The notes below the pieces were generated by a model. It saw only the letters and a program-made list of their open reading frames with translations, ran no database searches and was not told the DNA's origin. From a virus, in the IMG/VR virus record IMGVR_UViG_3300044681_000281, positions 1 through 64,000 of that record: a stretch of 64,000 nt of DNA; one strand, given 5' to 3'. Both the position numbers and the translations under genes were made by a program. Shown here piece by piece: positions 35,862-44,081 of this stretch (position 1 is the stretch's first letter; every line of letters begins with the position of its first letter).

Positions 35862-36576
35862 AAAACTCCACCCCAAAGTCGATATTGAATGTGACTTTTT
35901 CTCCTGATGGGGCGATTGTGGTTTGTGTCAGATCGACACCGGGTTTAACTTTATTGACATATTTTCTGAAATTTTGAGAGTCTACAATTGGTAAAGTCTC
36001 TATAAAATTTCTAATGTTCATTGGATCGGGATTACCTTCCACTGATTTAATTAATTTCTCTAATCTTTTTGTAACGATTGGTGCGGTTCCTATACCATTC
36101 CAACTTTTATTGATTTGGTCGATTTCAATTTCATCTTTCTGTGTTAAAAAGTTGAATGTGATATGTTTCTTAGACTTCTCCATAAAATACGGATAGTTAC
36201 CATTCTCATCTTCTTTTAAATCAAATTCTTTATATGACAATTCTGACAAATCAACCGTATAATCAAAAAATTCATCTGTTTTTGGGTCCACGATCCTCAT
36301 GTTAAGGTCAGAACCAAACGCAGTGTTTCTTAAGAAAATAAGGATTGCTTGTCTATCCTCCAATGTTAAGTCCTCAACGGCTATCTCTTTTGTTAGAATT
36401 TTCCTTTTAAGGAGTTCATCAATTACATTACCACTCGCAACTAAGTTGGGTGAAGTTAGAATATTCTCATCTGATGCCGTTAAGTATGCAACTTTAACCG
36501 CCTTAGTTTTATTTGGGTAAAGAATACCCCTACTTGGTAGTTCTACTACATCATATTGTATTGTTGGATCTATCAT
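35839..36576 (-). CDS. Tail assembly chaperone / baseplate hub chaperone, gp26-like
   Basis: The 245-aa protein opens with VVELPSRGILYPNKTKAVKV, then YLTASDENILTSPNLVASGN, typical of the T4-type gp26/gp51-related hub chaperones, which are small assembly factors. The position between the tail tube gene and the tape measure gene is that of lambda G in other phages. In-frame termination occurs at 35839. An overlapping +1 frame (35706-35861) provides a longer alternative C-terminus. I am sure it is coding and fairly sure of the chaperone role; the exact T4 counterpart is uncertain. Confidence 0.78.
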   Translation of the reverse strand: MIDPTIQYDVVELPSRGILYPNKTKAVKVAYLTASDENILTSPNLVASGNVIDELLKRKILTKEIAVEDLTLEDRQAILIFLRNTAFGSDLNMRIVDPKTDEFFDYTVDLSELSYKEFDLKEDENGNYPYFMEKSKKHITFNFLTQKDEIEIDQINKSWNGIGTAPIVTKRLEKLIKSVEGNPDPMNIRNFIETLPIVDSQNFRKYVNKVKPGVDLTQTTIAPSGEKVTFNIDFGVEFFRPFYGV

Positions 36577-36643
36577 ACTTTTTACTATAACATTTAAATT
36601 TAAAGAAATACCATTGGAAAGTAAAGGTTATTTCATAAAAAAA

Positions 36644-36660
36644 GGGACCACAAGGGTCCC
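36644..36660 (-). terminator. Rho-independent terminator after tail tube gene
   Basis: On the minus strand GGGACC/GGTCCC with a five-base loop is followed by seven T. It lies 27 bases beyond the tail tube stop. It should make the abundant tube message end before the chaperone gene, at least in part. Confidence 0.87.
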
Positions 36661-36686
36661 CTATAAATACTAGACAGATTTTTTTA

Positions 36687-37175
36687 TTAGTAAACTTGGA
36701 TACATCTATCCATTCTCAATGAACAGTCAATAGTTGCCAAGGCATCGTTGTTGTAATCTAATTCGTTGAAGTTCAAATCAGTGATAAATGTTCCTTGTAG
36801 GATCCATTTTTCAACTACAACACCTGTTGGGTCTAACATCTCTAATTCGATATCTTTTTTATATCCCGCGGCGTAACCCATTCTACCTGTTACGGATTCT
36901 GCGTGTAATCTGAACCACTCCATCAACGCTTGTGATGCAGAAGGTCCAATTGGATCTTTGAATTTAACTCTTAGTTCATTCCATGTGAATCTACCAGCAA
37001 CATAAGTTGAAGTGTTCAAGAAAGGAATTTCAACACTGTTAATCTTCGCGCTAGGTCTAGCGGCCGATGTAACATACCACTCATTGATTCCCAATGAAGA
37101 AGGGAATCTAACAATGAATCGGTTAACTCTTTTCGGTTCGTAAGGAACCGGCATTTTCATTAATAAATCTGCCAT
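36687..37175 (-). CDS. gp19: Tail tube protein gp19-like
   Basis: The 162-aa size matches T4 gp19 (163 aa). It starts MADLLMKMPVPYEPKRVNRF with IVRFPSSLGI, and has the internal SVEIPFLNTSTYVAG and FTWNELRVKFKDPIGPSASQ, typical of the stacked-hexamer inner tube; the C-terminal beta strand ends RMDRCIQVY. In T4-type phages it forms the tube through which DNA passes. The order tube, then sheath upstream, is the conserved 18-19 arrangement. A TATTTATA motif lies 33 bases ahead of the start and a strong terminator follows the stop. Confidence 0.95.
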   Translation of the reverse strand: MADLLMKMPVPYEPKRVNRFIVRFPSSLGINEWYVTSAARPSAKINSVEIPFLNTSTYVAGRFTWNELRVKFKDPIGPSASQALMEWFRLHAESVTGRMGYAAGYKKDIELEMLDPTGVVVEKWILQGTFITDLNFNELDYNNDALATIDCSLRMDRCIQVY

Positions 37176-37208
37176 GTCTGTATATTTGTTATCTCAGTTA
37201 TTCTTTAT

Positions 37209-37216
37209 TATAAATA
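37209..37216 (-). promoter_or_regulatory. TATTTATA upstream motif (tail tube), probable late promoter
   Basis: On the minus strand CAAAGAGATATATTTATA ends in the recurrent octamer, 33 bases ahead of the tail tube ATG. The spacing leaves room for a short leader, so this is one of the better candidates for a late promoter. The almost identical arrangement precedes the sheath gene. Confidence 0.5.
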
Positions 37217-37258
37217 TATCTCTTTGAGAAATATTTTTTTATTTGTTTGGAAACTCGC

Positions 37259-37289
37259 TTGACATTGTCAAAAAATTTCCGTAAGTTTT
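37259..37289 (+). promoter_or_regulatory. Plus-strand promoter, TTG-N20-TAAGTTTT
   Basis: TTGACA at 37259-37264 is followed, exactly 20 bases after the TTG, by TAAGTTTT (37282-37289). Element content and spacing match the Bacteroidetes -33/-7 promoter and the promoters at 45181-45212 and 49288-49319 in this window. No plus-strand gene follows; the transcript would run into the hairpins at 37294-37413. Confidence 0.55.
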
Positions 37290-37293
37290 ATTT

Positions 37294-37417
37294 ACCCAGT
37301 AAATACTAGAATAAATAATATTAGAAATTAATAATCTAGTATAAAATAACCAGTATAATACTGGGTGTCATCTCAATTTTTACTTTTGGATTGGGGGAGT
37401 CGTGAGACTCCCCTTTT
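37294..37417 (+). ncRNA. Putative small RNA between tail tube and tail sheath genes
   Basis: A plus-strand promoter at 37259-37289 would start transcription near 37296. The RNA can form nested stems: ACCCAGTA (37294-37301) with TACTGGGT (37359-37366), and ATACTAG (37303-37309) with CTAGTAT (37336-37342). An alternative hairpin is CCAGTAT/ATACTGG (37350-37364). It then meets a perfect terminator. No open reading frame of note is present. It is convergent to the sheath gene, whose message would cross it in antisense. Function unknown. Confidence 0.5.
37394..37413 (+). terminator. Terminator hairpin with plus-strand T-run
   Basis: GGGGAGTC-GTGA-GACTCCCC is an eight-base-pair perfect stem with a four-base loop. 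On the plus strand it is followed by TTTTCCTTTTT; on the minus strand it is followed by AATCCAAAAG and so is not a T-run terminator. It therefore most likely ends a plus-strand transcript, though the stem may also stabilise the 3' end of the sheath message, whose stop is 20 bases away. Confidence 0.7.
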
Positions 37418-37432
37418 CCTTTTTATCATCTA

Positions 37433-40243
37433 TTAGATATTCTCAAATGATGCTCCTGTTGGAGTAATTAAGAATTCAACATCAATGAATTCCAATGCTC
37501 TTGTTGGTTTGATGTAAATCTTACCTCTTAAAGTATTTGCATCGATATCCTCTGGATCATTAGATACCGTTACACGGAACTCATATAAACCTCTTTCTTT
37601 CTTGATTGATTCCAAAATAGGATTAACCAATCTTAAGAATTCATTTCTTACTTGCTCGTCATTTTGTTCAAATAACAATCTCACGGCAACTGCCGAAATA
37701 AGTTTTCTTGCTCTTAACAACAATCTTCTTACGTTAATTCTATCAAGTGCGGATTCTCTAACCTGTAAGGTCTTGTTACCCCAAATGATTGTACCCGTAT
37801 CAGAGAATGTTGCGATTGGGTTAATTCTTGCTTTGTATAAATCATCTCTGTTATCCAAAGTAAGTTTTTTCTTCGCTTTAATTGCGTTTACTAAACCTCT
37901 TTGGTATCCTGCTACTGCGAACCAAGGATATGATACATTATCGGTCAACGCAATATTCTTAACAACCTCACCTGTTGGTGGAATGTATAATTGAGTTGCG
38001 TTATCCCCATCTCTTACTTGGATCCATGGCCAATATGTTGCGGTATAGTTGGTGTCCAAATCTACAGTATCCAATTGGTCAATGATTTCATCAACATTGT
38101 CAGTGTTAGGTGCGTTTACAATATAAAGTGAATCCGCTCTATCACCCTCAATCATATCGATTGTTTGATTTACCAAAGAACTGTGATTGTAGAAATCAAG
38201 ACCTGGAGTTGCGAAAATGTTAATATCAACCGACTCAGGATTAGAGAATGTCTCAATTGCCTGTAAGAACGCGTAGTAGTCAGAATTTCCAACTGAAGTA
38301 CTGAATACCCCACCATTAGTGGTTGTACCACTCACATATGTATTCTTACCGAAGATATAACCATCTCCATTCGTTCTGGTTCCTCTATAAATGTCCCATC
38401 CGTCAAAACCACCACATACTGCGAATGTGAATTTTCTGAATGATTTACTATCTAATTTTCCTTTATCATTTCCTTCCAAATCATAAGGTGTTGTTTTAAA
38501 CCCTAATGAAGATGCATTTGATGATAAGTGGAATCCGTGTGATGCAACATTTGCACTCACCCCTTTAAATTGGAATAAGTCAGAATCGAAACCAATTTGA
38601 GATGAAAGACCTAAAGAAACCTTTCTAACTTTATCTCCATTGGTTAATTCAGGATTTCCTAATGAGTCAAAGGCAATAGTATCACCCGCATCAAAATATT
38701 GGGTTTTATATAGAACATTACCAATTTTAGAACCGACACCTAAACTATCGGCAGTAAAACCTTTGAATCCCGCAGGAAATGCATCGATTGGGTGTTCTTC
38801 AGCCATGTTCAACATAACATATTTAGAACGTAACTCATATTCACCGTCTGAAGTACCGATTTTTCTTGCGATATAACCAGGTAGGTCAGGGTTCATAGAA
38901 CATCTGGAAAATTTCTCTAAAACAACAACATTATCGTCTGAATCATTAAAGTCTCTAACGATCACATCAAATTCACCCGTTTCAATGTCAATGTTTTGAA
39001 TCATTAACTTAACCTGTGTGTTTGCGGCATTACCATCAGAGATACTAATAACACTAAATAAGTCTGAAACTGCACCACCTCTCACTTCAGATACAACCGT
39101 TGGAGATGCTGGGGTTTCCCACTGACTTAAGAAGTCGTTTGAAACATTATGATATACAAGATCAGTACTTAAACCTCTAACTAAACCTAAAGAATATAAA
39201 GATTTTAATAAGTTAGGGTACTCCTCAAATACGTAGACAGGGAAATCGGATCTTTTCTTATCGAAAACATCCCCACCCAATACCTTGGTGATGTACTTTG
39301 TGGATGTCATATCCATTGTACATGTAAATGATTTAACACCACTAGTTGATCCATTTGCACTTATTACAAATTCACCCATTGGGTTAGAAGCGATAGTAGA
39401 AGAAGAAAGGGTTAAATCACCATTATTAGTTATTTCTAAATCTAAGGTCTCACCACTATACGCACCTCTAGATCTTAGGGCCGCGATAACAATACCATCG
39501 TAATCCTCATTCACTTCGGCAACGTACTCAAATTGAGTGATTGTCCAACCTGTGGAGGTTCCGTCGTAAACGAACAGATATGAATAGACACCGTCGATTA
39601 CACCCAACCCATTTTCTTTAAAGTAGAAATTGTACCAATTATTCTCCACATTGGAACCAATAGGACCTGTTTCTTCTAAAGAATCATTTAAAGGTGCTGT
39701 AGTGTTAGGGTCAACGTAACCAATTGTAAACCACGTTCCATCTTGTACCGTGATTGAATTGATATAGTCAGGAACTGAATTACCGTCAGTTGCGGTTTTA
39801 TTATTTAAATCACCAATGAATGATGATGTTGAGATGTTAGTAGTCGCACCGGTTAACGTTTCAGTGATACCTGTAACCAAATTAGTGGTATCTACAGTGA
39901 TACCCCCCAAAGTCTTTATTGCGAAAGTCTTTAAAGGCTTGTATCCTGTTAAACCTAAAACTCTCGTCACAAAAAGTTGATTTGATTCTTGTAAGTATGA
40001 TTTTGCCACGTAACCTAACTCATACTTAGGATTACCATCCGAGTATTTCGCAGGTGAAGTAGGACCAAAATATGTTTTGAACTCATCAAAATTTCTTATT
40101 AAAATAGGTTCGAATGCGGGACCTTGAATAGTCTCACCCGCCAAACCTAGTGTAGTTACACCCACACTTTGCGCTACGAACGTTAAATCCTTCTCTGATG
40201 TGTAGACACCTGGAGAAACGAATACTCTGTTTGAATTTGCCAT
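37433..40243 (-). CDS. gp18: Tail sheath protein gp18-like (936 aa)
   Basis: The N-terminus MANSNRVFVSPGVYTSEKDL and the following VGVTTLGLAGETIQGPAFEP are the classic opening of contractile sheath proteins. The C-terminal domain (about 700-936: QIDLDTNYTATYWP-like, then RLVNPILESIKKERGLYEFR and DIDANTLRGKIYIKPTRALE) is the conserved interlocking core. It is about 275 residues longer than T4 gp18 (659 aa); the extra is in the middle (about residues 120-620), which in sheath proteins projects outward. It drives contraction during infection. A TATTTATA motif lies 35 bases ahead of the start. Confidence 0.96.
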   Translation of the reverse strand: MANSNRVFVSPGVYTSEKDLTFVAQSVGVTTLGLAGETIQGPAFEPILIRNFDEFKTYFGPTSPAKYSDGNPKYELGYVAKSYLQESNQLFVTRVLGLTGYKPLKTFAIKTLGGITVDTTNLVTGITETLTGATTNISTSSFIGDLNNKTATDGNSVPDYINSITVQDGTWFTIGYVDPNTTAPLNDSLEETGPIGSNVENNWYNFYFKENGLGVIDGVYSYLFVYDGTSTGWTITQFEYVAEVNEDYDGIVIAALRSRGAYSGETLDLEITNNGDLTLSSSTIASNPMGEFVISANGSTSGVKSFTCTMDMTSTKYITKVLGGDVFDKKRSDFPVYVFEEYPNLLKSLYSLGLVRGLSTDLVYHNVSNDFLSQWETPASPTVVSEVRGGAVSDLFSVISISDGNAANTQVKLMIQNIDIETGEFDVIVRDFNDSDDNVVVLEKFSRCSMNPDLPGYIARKIGTSDGEYELRSKYVMLNMAEEHPIDAFPAGFKGFTADSLGVGSKIGNVLYKTQYFDAGDTIAFDSLGNPELTNGDKVRKVSLGLSSQIGFDSDLFQFKGVSANVASHGFHLSSNASSLGFKTTPYDLEGNDKGKLDSKSFRKFTFAVCGGFDGWDIYRGTRTNGDGYIFGKNTYVSGTTTNGGVFSTSVGNSDYYAFLQAIETFSNPESVDINIFATPGLDFYNHSSLVNQTIDMIEGDRADSLYIVNAPNTDNVDEIIDQLDTVDLDTNYTATYWPWIQVRDGDNATQLYIPPTGEVVKNIALTDNVSYPWFAVAGYQRGLVNAIKAKKKLTLDNRDDLYKARINPIATFSDTGTIIWGNKTLQVRESALDRINVRRLLLRARKLISAVAVRLLFEQNDEQVRNEFLRLVNPILESIKKERGLYEFRVTVSNDPEDIDANTLRGKIYIKPTRALEFIDVEFLITPTGASFENI

Positions 40244-40278
40244 CGATTACTTTAGTTATTATTTTTTTATTGTTTTAC

Positions 40279-40286
40279 TATAAATA
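40279..40286 (-). promoter_or_regulatory. TATTTATA upstream motif (tail sheath), probable late promoter
   Basis: On the minus strand CAAAGATATTTATA lies 35 bases ahead of the sheath ATG, nearly the same sequence and spacing as ahead of the tail tube gene. Its complement overlaps a perfect plus-strand -7 element, TATCTTTG (40285-40292), which may serve the divergent small gene. Confidence 0.5.
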
Positions 40287-40364
40287 TCTTTGTTTTTATG
40301 AAAGATTTCGGGACTTTTTTATTTCGGAATATTTAAAGATCTTTTTTTATCCATATTTATCTTT

Positions 40365-40523
40365 ATGGATAATACGAAAACCAAAAACGTTAAAATCAGT
40401 GTTAAACACCATGAAAAGTTGAAATCCTATTGTGATGACAATGGATTTAAATTATATAAGGTGATAGAAAAGTGGATTGATCAGAATTGTACTGACAGAA
40501 AACGTAACCTCTATAATGAATAG
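40365..40523 (+). CDS. Small ribbon-helix-helix-like DNA-binding protein (52 aa)
   Basis: ATG at 40365 to TAG at 40523 gives 52 residues, starting MDNTKTKNVKISVKHHEKLK and continuing through SYCDDNGFKLYKVIEKWI. A basic beta strand (VKISV), a helix (HHEKLKSYCDDNG), a turn and a second helix (KLYKVIEKWIDQ) match the ribbon-helix-helix (Arc/MetJ/ParG-like) plan used by small dimeric repressors. It is divergent from the tail sheath gene and ends six bases before the convergent 410-aa gene. A -7 element TATCTTTG (40285-40292) lies upstream. It may regulate its own or late transcription; that is inference. Confidence 0.7.
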   Translation: MDNTKTKNVKISVKHHEKLKSYCDDNGFKLYKVIEKWIDQNCTDRKRNLYNE

Positions 40524-40529
40524 GAAACC

Positions 40530-41762
40530 TTAGAAAAGGTATGTAACACCAATTCTCGCACCGACTCTTGGTGTACCCTCTAGTTTGATTTGTGTACCAC
40601 CTGGAATTGTAAAATCTTGTCCCTCTTGTTGTATAAGACCATTCACATCTAAACTAACAACACTATCGATATTGTTCAAAGTAGTGAAGATTAGACTCGA
40701 ACCATCATATGTGAAGTATTCAGTACCAACCTGTCTAACATTACCTTCAGAATCAATGAAAACGCTTGATCTACCTTTGTAGTAAGTAATAGTTACGGTG
40801 GATCCCTCTCTCGGGGGTTCAACGAACGTAATCTTAGATGTTAGTGATACATGATAGAAATCAACATCTCTTTCTTGTACTAGACCGTTAATCGACACAT
40901 TAAATAAAATACCGATAGTTTCACCAACACTAAATACCGTTTGTAATCCGTCTGCGGTAAATGTTGCGACAGATATCTCTAAATTTTTAGTTAGATACTT
41001 CTTCTCAAAGTTATTACTTTGAATAAATTCATTCATTAAAAAGAACCTACTGACTGCGGGTTTTACTTCAAACTCCTCCTCATCAATTATAAAACCTAGC
41101 AAGGTGAAGTTATAGGTTTGGATATAAAACCTACGATTATCCAAATCCACAGGGGAATTATCAGTTATCGCATCTAAAACAATAGGGACGTAATGTCCTT
41201 TTACAGTTGTATATGCCTGTCTCGAAGAGAATTTCTGCATAACAATCTGATTAAACTTATTTAAATCTCTAAATTTTGTACAGACGATCGTTACCTCATA
41301 CCCAATATCAATTGCCACGGGTTGAGGTATCTTATAGATATCCGCACCCATTTGTGTGCCATCCCATGTTGGAACTGATGCATAGTGAAATTGCTGTCTG
41401 TCAGGTATTGTTCTCTGTAAACTTGGATTTGTTCCTGGTTGAACATCAGGTTTCCTAATGACTCCAATGAAGGGAAGTTTAATATTACCATCTAAATCTG
41501 AGAAGTTCCATGTGTTAGTGAATTCCCCCCAACGTTGCATGGTTAAAATTTTAGGGATCATGGGTACCTGTTCCCCATCTGAAACAATCTTAAAATTATT
41601 TCTAACGAAATCTAACATCCCTAAATCTAAATCGTCATGCAATACAGAGTCAGGAAGATAAGAATCTGACTTAGTAATTCTATCTAAGAGTTCTTGTCTC
41701 CTTTCCACCAATTGATTTCCTTGGTAGACACTAATGTTATTTTTCTTTTTTGGGTAACCCAT
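40530..41762 (-). CDS. Neck/tail-completion structural protein (410 aa)
   Basis: The first 260 residues (for example MQRWGEFTNTWNFSDLDGNI and IDIGYEVTIVCTKFRDLNKF) resemble T4-type neck or tail-stabilising proteins (gp14/gp15 group), but I cannot assign one with certainty. The C-terminal 150 residues hold two copies of a beta domain: FTADGLQTVFSVGETIGILF through NGLVQERDVDFY, and FTYDGSSLIFTTLNNIDSVV through NGLIQQEGQDFT, each ending in a TYY/TYL strand. The domain is common in phage fibre and collar proteins. Its ATG overlaps the stop of the upstream gene by one base. It lies just upstream of the sheath gene, as gp15 does in T4. Confidence 0.72.
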   Translation of the reverse strand: MGYPKKKNNISVYQGNQLVERRQELLDRITKSDSYLPDSVLHDDLDLGMLDFVRNNFKIVSDGEQVPMIPKILTMQRWGEFTNTWNFSDLDGNIKLPFIGVIRKPDVQPGTNPSLQRTIPDRQQFHYASVPTWDGTQMGADIYKIPQPVAIDIGYEVTIVCTKFRDLNKFNQIVMQKFSSRQAYTTVKGHYVPIVLDAITDNSPVDLDNRRFYIQTYNFTLLGFIIDEEEFEVKPAVSRFFLMNEFIQSNNFEKKYLTKNLEISVATFTADGLQTVFSVGETIGILFNVSINGLVQERDVDFYHVSLTSKITFVEPPREGSTVTITYYKGRSSVFIDSEGNVRQVGTEYFTYDGSSLIFTTLNNIDSVVSLDVNGLIQQEGQDFTIPGGTQIKLEGTPRVGARIGVTYLF

Positions 41763-42274
41763 TATATTCCTCTAAATTCGGTTTCCTGTGCGGGAACACA
41801 AGTTATTGTTCTGTAATATGGTTTATACCCAAACATATTGTGGGTATTATCTGATGTTACTCTACCATCATTACTTACAGTATAGTATCTTATTCTATCC
41901 TCAGTTTCAGGATAACCAATAAAATCACCATACCTAATATCAATGTTTAAATCTTTTAGGTGTTTTAAATAAACAGATAGAATTAAGTTACCTGGTTCGA
42001 GATATCTTACATTTCCTTTTGTATATGAACTATTCTTGGGTTGTTCCACCTTTACTAATGCATTAAACTCTACAGGGGGGAAAAATTTGATCTGATCTTT
42101 ACCAACCTCGGCATAAACTGAATCAGTATCTGTAGATTCCCTATCCACACGATAAAGTACTAATTTCATGTTCAAATCACCATGAAGATATTCCTGACCT
42201 AATTGAACATTAAAATCAAAATCCTCATTAGCGAAGAACTTACTAAGTCTTGTGATAGGTACTTTCTTATTCAT
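41762..42274 (-). CDS. Probable head-tail connector/neck protein (170 aa)
   Basis: I take the start at ATG 42274 (MNKKVPITRLSKFFANEDFD); the frame extends 23 codons upstream into AT-rich leader. The C-terminal half has IRYGDFIGYPETEDRIRYYT and HNMFGYKPYYRTITCVP, a compact beta barrel-like pattern of connector or stopper proteins. The family is not identified. It is coupled (one-base overlap) with the 410-aa gene and divergent from the SNF2 gene. TATTTATT lies close ahead of the start. Confidence 0.7.
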   Translation of the reverse strand: MNKKVPITRLSKFFANEDFDFNVQLGQEYLHGDLNMKLVLYRVDRESTDTDSVYAEVGKDQIKFFPPVEFNALVKVEQPKNSSYTKGNVRYLEPGNLILSVYLKHLKDLNIDIRYGDFIGYPETEDRIRYYTVSNDGRVTSDNTHNMFGYKPYYRTITCVPAQETEFRGI

Positions 42275-42329
42275 ATACAATAAATAGTTTAAATATTGAT
42301 TTGATTTCTTTATATTTAAAGTATTGAAT

Positions 42330-44081
42330 ATGGGAAATAACATACCTGAAATAGAGGCAAGAGAAATAGTGACAGGTTATACGGGTTTTAATAACCAAAT
42401 CCTTGAATGGAAGAGGAAATTTGAAACTGTCAAAAATTTTGGTCTTACTCGACCACAATCCGATTATGTACTAAAATATTGGCAAACCGAACCTAAAGTT
42501 GCGAGGAAATACCTTTCTATCGCAAAACATTTTGGTGCCAAGTTACAGGAAGAGAGACTCTTAATGAAACCCGTAGAAGAGGTTTGGGTTGAAAAGTTAC
42601 TTTGTGAAAGTGATAAGGCATATCATATATGGGGAAACCTAACTAAAGAGATGAAACCCATCCCTATGTGGTTACCAAAGGCATCCATAATTCAAGAGGA
42701 GAAAACATTAGATAGGGTAATAGATTACACTCCATATTCTAAAAGACCTCCTATGGAGCACCAAAAGATTGCGATCGAAAAATTATTGGCTAACGATAGG
42801 TTTATCCTCGCAGACGACATGGGACTTGGTAAAACAACTAGTACAGTCATTGCATCTATGGAAAGTGGTGCAAAGAAAGTGTTGATTGTTTGTCCTGCGT
42901 CACTTAAAATCAATTGGAAAAGAGAGATTGAGAATTACTCTGATGACTACATTCTCGTAGTTGAAGGTAAGAAATGGGGATCCACCTTCAAATACTACAT
43001 AATTAACTACGATATCCTTAAAAATTTCCATACTACAGAGAATAGTGAGGAAAGTGAAGCGTATCAGATTATAGTCAACGAAGGGTTCGATCTTGCGATT
43101 GTGGATGAGGCACATTATATTTCTAATAGTCAGGCACAAAGAACCAAACTATTAAATGATATACTTGCCAAAATTCCTAAAGTTTGGTTACTCACAGGGA
43201 CACCAATGACTTCGAGACCTATAAACTACTACAACCTTCTTAAAATCGTAAACTCCCCATTAACCCTAAATTGGAAAAGTTATGTAATGAGGTATTGTAA
43301 GGGATACCAATTCAGGGTTGGAGGTAGAAAGATATGGAACACGAGTGGTGCAAGTAATTTGGATGAACTAAGGGAACAAACTAAAGGTATTGTTCTAAGG
43401 AGATTAAAAACCGATATTTTAGATCTTCCTGAAAAAATAATCTCCCCAATATGGTTAGAACTTAAAAACTCATTCTACGATGACGAATTGACCGAATTCT
43501 TAAGGTTAAGTGAAGAAAATAAAGATAAGGAGAGTATAACGGTTACCCTTAATAGATTAATGAAGTTACGTCAATTAATCGCGATCGAAAAGGTTGAACA
43601 CACCTGTGAACTAATTGATAAAGTATTGGAACAAGACAGAAAGGTAATCGTCTTTACTAATTTCACCATGTCTTTAGACATGTTACACGAACGTTACAAG
43701 AAGAAATCCGTTGTCTTAGATGGAAGAATGTCTAAGGACAGAAGACAAGAGTCGGTAGATAGATTTCAAAACGAGGATAAGGTTAAAATATTTATCGGAA
43801 ACATTAAAGCTGCGGGTGTGGGAATCACCTTAACCGCAGCAGATACCGTTATAATGAATGACTTATCATTTGTACCCGCAGATCATTCCCAAGCGGAAGA
43901 TAGGGCATATAGATATGGTCAAAAAAATAGTGTTCTTGTTTACTACCCTGTGTTTGAAAACACAATAGAAATGACAATATATAACATCCTACAAAAGAAG
44001 AAGGATGTGATCGATCAAGTTATGGGTGATGGTGAGTACTCAGAAAGTTTCGCGAGTGAGTTAGTCAAAAGTATTAAGTAA
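42330..44081 (+). CDS. SNF2-family DNA helicase/translocase
   Basis: Two RecA-like domains of superfamily 2, SNF2 type: DDMGLGKTT (about 162-170), DEAH (259-262), TGTP, then the C-terminal half with VIVFTNFTMSLDML, VLDGRMSKDRRQESVDRFQN and the arginine motif QAEDRAYRYGQ. The lack of extra domains and the compact 583 aa recall SMARCAL1/HARP-like annealing helicases, which remodel forks; in T4 that work is done by UvsW. Start ATG at 42330 is preferred to a TTG six bases earlier. The 3' end overlaps the convergent nuclease-like gene by 21 bases. Confidence 0.93.
   Translation: MGNNIPEIEAREIVTGYTGFNNQILEWKRKFETVKNFGLTRPQSDYVLKYWQTEPKVARKYLSIAKHFGAKLQEERLLMKPVEEVWVEKLLCESDKAYHIWGNLTKEMKPIPMWLPKASIIQEEKTLDRVIDYTPYSKRPPMEHQKIAIEKLLANDRFILADDMGLGKTTSTVIASMESGAKKVLIVCPASLKINWKREIENYSDDYILVVEGKKWGSTFKYYIINYDILKNFHTTENSEESEAYQIIVNEGFDLAIVDEAHYISNSQAQRTKLLNDILAKIPKVWLLTGTPMTSRPINYYNLLKIVNSPLTLNWKSYVMRYCKGYQFRVGGRKIWNTSGASNLDELREQTKGIVLRRLKTDILDLPEKIISPIWLELKNSFYDDELTEFLRLSEENKDKESITVTLNRLMKLRQLIAIEKVEHTCELIDKVLEQDRKVIVFTNFTMSLDMLHERYKKKSVVLDGRMSKDRRQESVDRFQNEDKVKIFIGNIKAAGVGITLTAADTVIMNDLSFVPADHSQAEDRAYRYGQKNSVLVYYPVFENTIEMTIYNILQKKKDVIDQVMGDGEYSESFASELVKSIK

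Noticed and set aside
42324-42329. TTG start of the SNF2 gene
   Set aside because: The ATG six bases later gives the same protein without two residues and is the more usual start.
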